64,000 nucleotides of DNA. Source: Streptomyces sp. SCSIO 30461. GTDB lineage: Bacteria; Actinomycetota; Actinomycetes; Streptomycetales; Streptomycetaceae. The notes under the pieces are model-generated. The model made no database searches. It had not been told where the DNA came from and saw nothing but the letters and a program-made list of their open reading frames with translations. The first letter of the stretch is position 1; each line of letters begins with the position of its first letter. The position numbers and the translations under genes are program-made. Shown here piece by piece: positions 42,369-51,064 of this stretch. The stretch covers positions 7,172,001 to 7,236,000 of the forward strand of contig NZ_CP146101.1 in assembly GCF_037023745.1 (NCBI RefSeq), in the 5' to 3' direction.

Positions 42369-43802
42369 ATGCCCGCCGACTGCTCCGCCGAGTCCCGTGC
42401 CGCCGAATCCGGTGACGCCGCCACTGCCCCCCCTGCGAGCCCCGTCACCGTGACCGGCTGGGGCCGCACCGCCCCGTCCGCCGCGCGACTGGTCATCCGC
42501 CCCCGCACCCACGAGGAGGCGGTGGAAGCCGTACGCCACTGCGGCGGACGCGGTTCCATCGCACGCGGTCTGGGACGGGCGTACGGTGACGCAGCGCAGA
42601 ACGCGGGCGGCGCCGTGGTCGACATGACCGGCCTCGCCCGCATCAGGACCGTTGACGCCGAAGCGGGCATCGTGGTGTGCGACGCGGGTGTCAGCCTGCA
42701 CCAGTTGACGGAGGTGCTGCTGCCACTCGGCTGGTTCGTCCCGGTCACCCCCGGGACCCGCTATGTGACCGTCGGCGGGGCCATCGGCGCCGACATCCAC
42801 GGCAAGAACCACCATGTCTGCGGCTCCTTCACCCGCCATGTCCGCTCGCTGGAACTGCTCACCGCCGACGGCGAAGTCCGTGTCGCCGTGCCCGGCACCG
42901 ACCTGTTCGACGCGACGGCGGGCGGTATGGGCCTGACCGGGGTCATCCTGTCCGCCACGCTCGGGCTGCACCCCGTCGAGACGTCCCTGATGTCCGTCGA
43001 CACGGAACGGACCCTGGACCTGGACGATCTGATGGTCCGGCTCACCGCCGGCGACAACCGCTACCGCTACTCGGTCGCCTGGATCGACCTGCTCGCGCGC
43101 GGCGGATCGACCGGCCGCGCGATCCTCACCCGCGGGGACCACGCGCCGCTCGACGCCCTTCCGCCGCACACCCTGCGGCAGCCTCTGGAGTTCCGGCCGC
43201 GACGGCTGCCCGCCGCCCCCGGATTCACCGGCCTCGCGCCGGACTTCGTACCGCGGGGGCTCATCGGCCGCACATCGGTGTCCTGGTTCAACGAGCTCTG
43301 GTACCGCAGGGCTCCTCGTTCACGTACGGGTGAACTCCAGCCGGTCTCGACGTTCTTCCACCCACTGGACGGCGTACCGCACTGGAACCGGATCTACGGG
43401 CGCAGTGGCTTCGTGCAGTACCAGTTCGTGGTCGGGTTCGGTCAGGAGGAGGCACTGCACCGGATCGTGCGGCGGATCGCACGGCACCGCTGTCCGGCGT
43501 TCCTCGCGGTGCTGAAGCGATTCGGCGAAGCCGACGCGGGCTGGCTGTCGTTCCCCCGGCCCGGCTGGACACTCGCCCTGGACGTCCCGGCATGGCTGCC
43601 CGGTCTCGACACGCTGCTCGACGCGTTGGACGAGGACGTGGCGGACGCCGGTGGACGGGTGTACCTGGCGAAGGACTCCCGGTTGCGGCCCGAACTGCTG
43701 GCGGCGATGTACCCGGAGGCGGAGCGCTTCCGGACGCTGCGCGCGGAGCTCGATCCGCGCGGGGTGTTCGTCTCGGACCTGTCCCGCCGCCTGTCCCTGT
43801 AG
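42369..43802 (+). CDS. DprE1-like FAD oxidoreductase (polyprenyl-phosphoribose 2'-epimerase subunit)
   Basis: 477 residues. VAO/PCMH FAD-binding domain: GWGRTAPSAARLV, SIARGLGRAYGDAAQNAGG, VGGAIGADIHGKNHHVCGSF, ATAGGMGLTGVI. The C-terminal part follows mycobacterial DprE1 with SWFNELWYRRAP, LKRFG, LSFPRPGWTLALDVP and VYLAKDSRLRPE (Lys418 of M. tuberculosis conserved). At the Cys387 position (GWNICVD in M. tuberculosis) there is Ala (GWTLALD). It would oxidise polyprenyl-phosphoribose to the 2-keto form. The N-terminal ~25 residues are Ala/Ser-rich. 35 nt to the DprE2-like gene. Confidence 0.88.
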   Translation: MPADCSAESRAAESGDAATAPPASPVTVTGWGRTAPSAARLVIRPRTHEEAVEAVRHCGGRGSIARGLGRAYGDAAQNAGGAVVDMTGLARIRTVDAEAGIVVCDAGVSLHQLTEVLLPLGWFVPVTPGTRYVTVGGAIGADIHGKNHHVCGSFTRHVRSLELLTADGEVRVAVPGTDLFDATAGGMGLTGVILSATLGLHPVETSLMSVDTERTLDLDDLMVRLTAGDNRYRYSVAWIDLLARGGSTGRAILTRGDHAPLDALPPHTLRQPLEFRPRRLPAAPGFTGLAPDFVPRGLIGRTSVSWFNELWYRRAPRSRTGELQPVSTFFHPLDGVPHWNRIYGRSGFVQYQFVVGFGQEEALHRIVRRIARHRCPAFLAVLKRFGEADAGWLSFPRPGWTLALDVPAWLPGLDTLLDALDEDVADAGGRVYLAKDSRLRPELLAAMYPEAERFRTLRAELDPRGVFVSDLSRRLSL

Positions 43803-43837
43803 ACGTCCACCGCCATCGCTCGAAGAAGGAGCACCTC

Positions 43838-44593
43838 ATGAAGGACGCATTCGGCGCACCGCAGTCCCTGCTCGTCCTCGGAGGCACATCCGAGATCGGC
43901 CTGGCCACCGCCCGCCGGCTGCTGGCGCGGCGTACGCGCACGGTCTGGCTGGCCGGGCGGCCGTCCCCCGCCATGGACGAGGCCGCGGACTCGCTCCGGA
44001 CCCTGGGCGCGGATGTGCGCACCGTGCCGTTCGACGCCCTCGAACCCGCACGGCACGAGGAGGTGCTGGGCAAGGTCTTCACCGAAGGCGACATCGACAT
44101 GGTGCTGCTCGCCTTCGGTGTACTCGGCGACCAGGCGCGGGACGAGGCCCAACCGCTCTCGGCGGTACAGGTAGCCCAGACCAACTACACCGGCGCGGTC
44201 TCAGCCGGTCTGGTCTGCGCAGCGGCACTCCAGGCCCAGGGGCACGGCTCGCTGGTCGTGCTCTCGTCGGTGGCGGGCGAGCGGGCCCGCCGGGCCAACT
44301 TCATCTACGGGTCGTCCAAGGCGGGTCTGGACGCCTTCGCGCAGGGTCTCGGCGACGCGCTGCACGGGACCGGTGTGCATGTGATGGTGGTCAGGCCCGG
44401 GTTCGTACGGTCCAAGATGACGGCCGGGCTGCCCGAGGCACCGCTGGCGACGACTCCGGAGACGGTCGCCCTGGCCATCGAGACGGGGTTGCGGCGGCGT
44501 ACCGAGACGGTGTGGGTGCCGGGGCGGCTGCGGGTGGTGATGTCGGCGTTGAGGCATGTACCGCGCGCGGTGTTCCGGCGGCTGCCCGTGTGA
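43838..44593 (+). CDS. DprE2-like short-chain dehydrogenase
   Basis: 251 residues. Rossmann motif LLVLGGTSEIGLATARRL, catalytic Ser in VVLSSVAGERARRANF and YxxxK in YGSSKAGLDAFAQGLGDAL, PG motif VVRPGFVRSKM. With DprE1 it would reduce the keto intermediate to polyprenyl-phospho-arabinose. ATG 43838 has AGAAGGAG upstream. Directly follows the DprE1-like gene, so the two form an operon as in mycobacteria. Confidence 0.88.
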   Translation: MKDAFGAPQSLLVLGGTSEIGLATARRLLARRTRTVWLAGRPSPAMDEAADSLRTLGADVRTVPFDALEPARHEEVLGKVFTEGDIDMVLLAFGVLGDQARDEAQPLSAVQVAQTNYTGAVSAGLVCAAALQAQGHGSLVVLSSVAGERARRANFIYGSSKAGLDAFAQGLGDALHGTGVHVMVVRPGFVRSKMTAGLPEAPLATTPETVALAIETGLRRRTETVWVPGRLRVVMSALRHVPRAVFRRLPV

Positions 44594-44699
44594 GGGCCGG
44601 GCGTCGGTCAGGAGTTGCCGCACCCGGGCCAGGGGCTCCACCGGACCGACCCCATGAGGACGAGCGCGAGAGACGCGATCGCGCCGCCGGTCTGCCGTG

Positions 44700-44862
44700 C
44701 GCCCCGACGGTGTCCACCACGGTGTTGCTGGTGGTGTCGATCACGGACACGTTGTCCGCGCCCTGGTTGGCCACGAAGGCATAGGTGCCGGATTGCGCCG
44801 CGGCGGGAGCGGCCAGGGCGAGCGGGGTCGCCAGCCCCGCGAGCACGGCGAGTCCCGCCCAT
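44700..44862 (-). pseudogene. Remnant of a YVTN beta-propeller secreted protein gene
   Basis: Reading the minus strand: a signal-peptide-like sequence (VLAGLATPLALAAPAAAQ) then one propeller repeat with the hallmark GTYAFVANQGADNVSVIDTT and SNTVVDTVGAHG, after which similarity ends near 44700. A TAG stop lies four codons before the signal, so the start is also lost. Only one of the normally five or more repeats remains. A deletion between the DprE2-like and 2H-phosphoesterase genes probably created it. Confidence 0.7.
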
Positions 44863-44864
44863 CC

Positions 44865-45464
44865 CTACCTGGGCGCGGGCGCCGGGGCGTCGGAATCGAC
44901 GGCGGTGCCCTGCGGAGGCACATTGTGCAGTCCGGATCCGCCGCCCCCGAAGTCGTACTCCCGCAGCTTGCGCCACACGGCGTCCGAACCCTGCTCGTAC
45001 AACGCGAAGGAGGCGCAGGTCCACACCGCCTCGTAGCCCGCGAGCTCTTCGTACGCCAGGTCCATGGCCTCATCGGCGATGCCGTGGGCGATGGTCACAT
45101 GCGGGTGGTACGGGAAGTGGAGCTCCCTGGCCAGCGGGCCGGACGGCTCCCTGACCTGCTGCTGGAGCCGGGTGCAGTCCGTCGCTCCCTCGACGACCTT
45201 GACGAAGACGACGGGCGACAGCGGGCGGAACGTGCCGGTGCCGCGCAGCCGCATCGGGAAGGACCGCCCCACGGCGGCCACCCTGCTCAAATGCCCCTCG
45301 ACGGAGGGCAGCGCCGAGGCGTCGACCTCGGTGGGCGGGAGCAGGGTGACATGTGTGGGAATGCCGTACGCGGCGGCGTCACCGAAGCCCGCGCGCCGCT
45401 GCTGGAGCAGGCTGCCGAACGGCTCCGGGACCGCGATCGAAACGCCGAGCGTTACGGTCCCCAC
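44865..45464 (-). CDS. 2'-5' RNA ligase / 2H phosphoesterase superfamily protein
   Basis: 199 residues with the two HxT motifs: THVTLLPPTEV near residue 35 and HPHVTIAHGIAD near residue 125. This layout defines the LigT/2H fold, which opens cyclic phosphates or joins RNA ends. Substrate unknown. GTG 45464 has GGAGGGGAG 7 nt upstream. C-terminal ~25 residues are Gly/Pro-rich. Downstream of trpS with 238 nt between. Confidence 0.87.
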   Translation of the reverse strand: MGTVTLGVSIAVPEPFGSLLQQRRAGFGDAAAYGIPTHVTLLPPTEVDASALPSVEGHLSRVAAVGRSFPMRLRGTGTFRPLSPVVFVKVVEGATDCTRLQQQVREPSGPLARELHFPYHPHVTIAHGIADEAMDLAYEELAGYEAVWTCASFALYEQGSDAVWRKLREYDFGGGGSGLHNVPPQGTAVDSDAPAPAPR

Positions 45465-45702
45465 GTCGTACTCCCCTCCGGGTCTCCGGCCGCGTGTCCG
45501 GAACCCGGGTCGATGCTCTCTCCGGTGGTCGTCGTGAAGCCGGTCCGCAGCCGGTCCCCACAGCCGCCAGTGTGACGGCTGCGGCGGGCCTCCCGCCAGG
45601 GCCCTTGGTCTGCCCCCGGCCCCGATGCCTGTGTCCTTGGACTCACTGCTTCCGCTGCCTTTGCTCGGTGCCCTGGACCAGTGCCTGGACTCAGGACCGG
45701 AC

Positions 45703-47186
<1,484 letters not shown>

Positions 47187-48413
47187 GTGTCTGCTACGGA
47201 GAAGGCGACGCCCACGGACAAGGCAATCGCCTCCGCGGAGGCGCACAGCGCCCACAACTACCACCCGCTGCCGATCGTCGTCGCGTCCGCGGACGGCGCG
47301 TGGATGACCGATGTCGAGGGCCGCCGCTACCTCGACATGCTGGCCGGCTATTCGGCGCTCAACTTCGGCCATGGCAACCGGCGGCTGATCGACGCGGCGA
47401 AGGCCCAGCTGGAGCGGGTGACGCTGACCTCGCGGGCGTTCCACCACGACCGGTTCGCCGACTTCTGCGGCCGGCTCGCCGAGCTGTGCGGCATGGAGAT
47501 GGTGCTTCCGATGAACACCGGTGCCGAGGCGATCGAGACCGCCGTCAAGACGGCCCGTAAGTGGGGCTACCAGGTCAAGGGAGTGCCGCAGGGCCAGGCG
47601 AAGATCATCGTCGCGGCCAACAACTTCCACGGGCGCACGACGACGATCATCAGCTTCTCCACCGACCCGGAGGCCCGTGCCGACTTCGGCCCGTACACCC
47701 CCGGATTCGAGATCGTCCCGTACGGCGACCTCACCGCGCTGGAGCGCGCGCTCAGTGACAACACGGTGGCCGTGCTGCTCGAACCGATCCAGGGCGAGGC
47801 CGGGGTCCTGGTGCCCCCGGCCGGATACCTGACCGGGGTGCGGGAGCTGACCCGCGAGCGCGGTGTGCTGTTCATCGCCGACGAGATCCAGTCGGGTCTG
47901 GGCCGTACCGGCCGTACCTTCGCCTGCGAGCACGAGGGCGTGGTCCCGGACATGTACGTGCTCGGCAAGGCACTGGGCGGCGGTGTCGTCCCGGTCTCGG
48001 CTGTCGTGTCGTCCAGCGACGTCCTCGGGATCTATCGCCCGGGTGAGCACGGTTCGACGTTCGGCGGGAACCCACTGGCCTGCGCGGTCGCGCTTGAGGT
48101 CATCGGGATGCTGCGTACGGGCGAGTTCCAGCAGCGCGCGGCCGAGCTGGGTGAGCATCTGCATCACGAGCTGGGGCTGCTGGTCGGCGGCGGCGCGGTC
48201 GACGCGGTGCGCGGGCGCGGGCTGTGGGCGGGAGTCGACATGGCGCCGTCGCACGGTACGGGCCGGGAGATCTCCGAGAAGCTGATGGACCGGGGCGTGC
48301 TGGTCAAGGACACCCATGGGTCCACGATCCGGATCGCTCCCCCACTGGTGATCAGCAAGGAGGATCTGGACTGGGGTCTGGACCAGCTCCGCGCGGTGCT
48401 GGCCGGGGAGTGA
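47187..48413 (+). CDS. rocD: Ornithine--oxo-acid aminotransferase
   Basis: 408 residues, class III PLP aminotransferase: HNYHPLPIVVASADGAWM at the start, PMNTGAEAIETAVK, NNFHGRTTTIISFS, FIADEIQSGLGRTGR and PLP-lysine in LGKALGGGVVPVSAV. The HNYHPLP segment and SALNFGHGN identify ornithine rather than GABA or acetylornithine transaminases. Converts ornithine to glutamate semialdehyde in arginine breakdown. GTG start at 47187. A perfect 15-bp terminator follows. Confidence 0.95.
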   Translation: MSATEKATPTDKAIASAEAHSAHNYHPLPIVVASADGAWMTDVEGRRYLDMLAGYSALNFGHGNRRLIDAAKAQLERVTLTSRAFHHDRFADFCGRLAELCGMEMVLPMNTGAEAIETAVKTARKWGYQVKGVPQGQAKIIVAANNFHGRTTTIISFSTDPEARADFGPYTPGFEIVPYGDLTALERALSDNTVAVLLEPIQGEAGVLVPPAGYLTGVRELTRERGVLFIADEIQSGLGRTGRTFACEHEGVVPDMYVLGKALGGGVVPVSAVVSSSDVLGIYRPGEHGSTFGGNPLACAVALEVIGMLRTGEFQQRAAELGEHLHHELGLLVGGGAVDAVRGRGLWAGVDMAPSHGTGREISEKLMDRGVLVKDTHGSTIRIAPPLVISKEDLDWGLDQLRAVLAGE

Positions 48414-48419
48414 CCGAGC

Positions 48420-48459
48420 GCCGGGGCCTCGCGGCGGCGTGCCTCCGCGAGGCCCCGGC
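48420..48459. terminator. Bidirectional terminator between rocD and the ATP-grasp gene
   Basis: Perfect 15-nt arms at 48420-48434 (GCCGGGGCCTCGCGG) and 48445-48459 with a 10-nt loop. Sits between convergent genes. Confidence 0.85.
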
Positions 48460-48462
48460 GAC

Positions 48463-49647
48463 TCAGAGGATCACATGCGGGATGAAGCGGGCGTACTCGT
48501 CCGTGATCAGCCCCGCCGATTCGCGGATGCCGAGCCCCGCCGCCTCGTCCTCCACGACCCAGGCGCCGAGCACGACACGATTGCCGTCGAATTCGGCAAG
48601 CGGCGCGAGCTCCTGGTAGCAGCAGGGCTCGTCGCGTATGACGGGGTCCGCGTCGCCGGGCTCGTGGATGGTGACGCCCGCGCCCTCCCGGCCCAGCAGC
48701 GGCTTGGCCACGTAGCCGGTGGTCGTGGCGAGCTCGCGCGGACCGTCGAGATAGGACGGGAGCAGGTTCGGATGCCCCGGGTACAGCTCCCACAGCACCG
48801 CCATCAGGGCCTTGTTGGAGAGCAGCATCTTCCAGGCGGGCTCGATCCAACAGGTGGTCCCGGTGCCGCCGCCGTTGTCCAGGGTGTCCAGGACGTGCGG
48901 GCCGAAGGGGTCGGTGGCCAGCCACTCCCACGGATACAGCTTGAAGCAGCTGCGGATGAAGCGGAGCCGGTCGTCCACGAACCGCCCGGAGATCCGGTCC
49001 CAGCCGATCCGCTCGACCGACAGCGCCTCGGTGGCCAGCCCGGCCTGCTGCGCGGTCTCACGGAGGTACGCGACCGTCATCAGGTCCTCGCCGAGCTCGT
49101 CGCCGTCCGAGTGCGCGAAGTGCACCGGGCCGGGCGGCAACAGCGGTGCCTGCCGCTTCCAGGCGTCCACCAGACGCTCGTGCAGGGAATTCCACTGGTC
49201 GGCGCCCGGGAAGAGCTCCTCCATCCAGAACCACTGCGGACTCGCGGCCTCCACCAGCGAGGTGGGGGTGTCGGCGTTGTACTCCAGCAGCTTCGCCGGT
49301 CCCGTGCCGTCGTAGCGCAGGTCGAAGCGCCCGTAGAGGGAGGGCAGCTCGGCGCGGCGGCGCCAGGACTCGGTGACCCGCCGGGCCAGCCTGCGGTCGG
49401 TGATGCCGAGGTCGGCGAACCGGTCCTGCTCCACGATGTGCCCGGCCGCTGCCAGGCACATGACGTGAAGTTCCTCGACGACCTCCTCCAGCGCCTCGAC
49501 CTCGGGCAGGGAGAACTCGTAGTACGCGCTCTCGTCCCAGTACGGACGCAGTGAACCGTCCGGGTAGCGGGTGAGCGGGTAGATGACGCCCTGCTCCTCG
49601 ACGGTCTGCTGCCAGCCGGGGCGGGGCTCGATGGTGTGGCGTCTCAT
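48463..49647 (-). CDS. Glutathionylspermidine synthase-like ATP-grasp ligase (YgiC/YjfC type)
   Basis: 394 residues, whole-length match to the GSP synthase C-terminal ligase family: SLYGRFDLRYDGTGPAKLLE, YNADTPTSLVEAA, VHFAHSDGDELGEDLMTV, and the ATP/metal part WKMLLSNKALMAVLWELYPG, AKPLLGREGAGVTI, NRVVLGAWVVEDE. These enzymes form an amide bond using ATP; the true substrate of YgiC-type members is unknown, and Streptomyces is not known to make glutathionylspermidine. It follows the YgiB-like lipoprotein gene by 36 nt. In E. coli ygiB and ygiC are also neighbours. Confidence 0.9.
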   Translation of the reverse strand: MRRHTIEPRPGWQQTVEEQGVIYPLTRYPDGSLRPYWDESAYYEFSLPEVEALEEVVEELHVMCLAAAGHIVEQDRFADLGITDRRLARRVTESWRRRAELPSLYGRFDLRYDGTGPAKLLEYNADTPTSLVEAASPQWFWMEELFPGADQWNSLHERLVDAWKRQAPLLPPGPVHFAHSDGDELGEDLMTVAYLRETAQQAGLATEALSVERIGWDRISGRFVDDRLRFIRSCFKLYPWEWLATDPFGPHVLDTLDNGGGTGTTCWIEPAWKMLLSNKALMAVLWELYPGHPNLLPSYLDGPRELATTTGYVAKPLLGREGAGVTIHEPGDADPVIRDEPCCYQELAPLAEFDGNRVVLGAWVVEDEAAGLGIRESAGLITDEYARFIPHVIL

Positions 49648-49683
49648 CGCTGCTCGGTCGTTCCCTGTGCCTGCGTCTCGCGC

Positions 49684-49959
49684 TCAGCCGCCGCTGGAGC
49701 CGGATGAGCCGAAACCGCCGGTCTTGACAGCCGACTTGTCGTAGCTTCCGCCGGAGGCCTTCCCGTTGCTGATGCTGCCTCCGTAGTAGTGGCGACCGCT
49801 GCCGCCGTCGTCATCGCACTCGTAGTCGGGCAGCACCTCGTACGTCACGGGGTCCACGCACCGCTCGTCCGGCTCCGAGCCGCAGGAGGTGAGCGTCGCC
49901 GCGAGCACCCCCATACCGCCGAGCACGACCGTCCCCGACCTCAGCCTGCGCCGTGCCAT
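49684..49959 (-). CDS. Small lipoprotein, YgiB-like
   Basis: 91 residues. Lipoprotein signal with lipobox LTSCGSE, then a Cys/Asp-rich stretch (DERCVDPVTYEVLPDYECDD), a Gly/Tyr/Ser-rich tail (SGRHYYGGSISNGKASGGSY) and the end VKTGGFGSSGSSGG. E. coli YgiB/YjfM lipoproteins end similarly (TRGGFG plus a Ser/Gly tail) and pair with YgiC/YjfC. I infer the same pairing here. ATG 49959 was chosen because it starts the signal peptide. Function unknown; the tail could be the ligase substrate. Confidence 0.75.
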   Translation of the reverse strand: MARRRLRSGTVVLGGMGVLAATLTSCGSEPDERCVDPVTYEVLPDYECDDDGGSGRHYYGGSISNGKASGGSYDKSAVKTGGFGSSGSSGG

Positions 49960-50096
49960 TCCCCGGCCCCCCGTTCTCGTCCTCGCGCACATGTATGCAC
50001 ATATCAAGCCAGCCCATGGAACGCCGCACACACTAGAGGGACGTGCCGTGCCGCCGTAAGCCCGGTCCACGAAGCCTCCCCATCTAGAGTCGGTTT

Positions 50097-50954
50097 GTGC
50101 ACTTCGGGATGCTCTGCGCGATTGCCTCGGCGGTCTGCTACGGCCTGGCGACGGTCTTCCAGGCGATCGCGGCCCGCTCCGTCGCCGGCCCGGACGCGAC
50201 CTCCGGGCTGGACACCGCGCTGCTGCTGCGTGCGGTGCGGCAGTGGCGGTACATCGCAGGGCTCGCCCTGGACGGCGCCGGCTTCGGTCTCCAGATCGTC
50301 GCCCTTCGCCTGATCCCGATCTACGCGGTGAGTGCGGCGCTCGCCGCGAGCCTGGCGGTGACGGCCGTCGCGGCGACCCGGCTGCTGTCGGTGCGGCTTA
50401 CCCGGGTCGAGTGGGGCGCGGTGGGCATGGTCTGCGCCGGGCTCGCCATGCTGGGCATCGCCTCGGGCCCGGAAGGCAGCGCCACCCCGCCGCCCGCCCT
50501 GAAGTGGGTGCTGCTCGGTACGGCTGTCGTGGTGCTGCTGATCGGCGCGGCGGCCGGGCGCCTCCCAGGCCGCGCTCGGGCGCTGGTCCTGGGCCTCGGC
50601 GCGGGCATCGGCTTCGGAGTGCCCGAGGTGGCGGTGCGGCTCCTCGACTCGCTCGACTTCGGCAACCCGGCGCTGTACGCCATCGTGCTCGGCGGTGCCT
50701 GCGCCTTCCTGCTGCTCACCTCGGCGTTCGCGCACGGCTCGGTGACCACGGCTACCGCGGGCCTGGTTCTGACGGAGACCCTGCTGCCCTCCGCCGTCGG
50801 CGTCGTCTGGCTCGGCGACAGCCCCCGCGAAGGCCTCACCTGGCTGGCCGTCACCGGCTTCGCCATCGCGGTGGCGGGGGCGCTGGCCCTGGCCCGTTTC
50901 GGGGAACTGCCGGGACCGGCACGGGAGGGCCCGGGGGTCCCGGCGCCGCCCTGA
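50097..50954 (+). CDS. EamA-like membrane transporter
   Basis: 285 residues, nine to ten helices, related to DMT-superfamily permeases: MLCAIASAVCYGLATVFQAI at the start, GLALDGAGFGLQIVALRLIP, and in the second half TSAFAHGSVTTATAGLVLTE, GVVWLGDSPREGLTWLAVTG. GTG start. Likely exports or flips a small molecule; no substrate clue. Convergent with a MocR gene and separated from it by a 9-nt-repeat tract. Confidence 0.8.
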   Translation: MHFGMLCAIASAVCYGLATVFQAIAARSVAGPDATSGLDTALLLRAVRQWRYIAGLALDGAGFGLQIVALRLIPIYAVSAALAASLAVTAVAATRLLSVRLTRVEWGAVGMVCAGLAMLGIASGPEGSATPPPALKWVLLGTAVVVLLIGAAAGRLPGRARALVLGLGAGIGFGVPEVAVRLLDSLDFGNPALYAIVLGGACAFLLLTSAFAHGSVTTATAGLVLTETLLPSAVGVVWLGDSPREGLTWLAVTGFAIAVAGALALARFGELPGPAREGPGVPAPP

Positions 50955-50981
50955 CACGGCCGGTCGTGAGGCCGGGTAGCC

Positions 50982-51053
50982 GAGGAGATCGAGGAGGTCC
51001 AGGTGGCCGAGGAGGCCAAGGAGGCCGAGGAGACCGAGGGGACCGAGGGGAAC
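50982..51053. repeat. Tract of eight degenerate 9-nt repeats
   Basis: Consensus GAGGAGgcc, eight units with no gap, between convergent transporter and MocR genes. One frame reads Glu-rich (EEIEEVQVAEEAKEAEE) and lies outside any recognised gene. Likely grows and shrinks by replication slippage. Confidence 0.7.
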
Positions 51054-51064
51054 GGACAGCCCGC

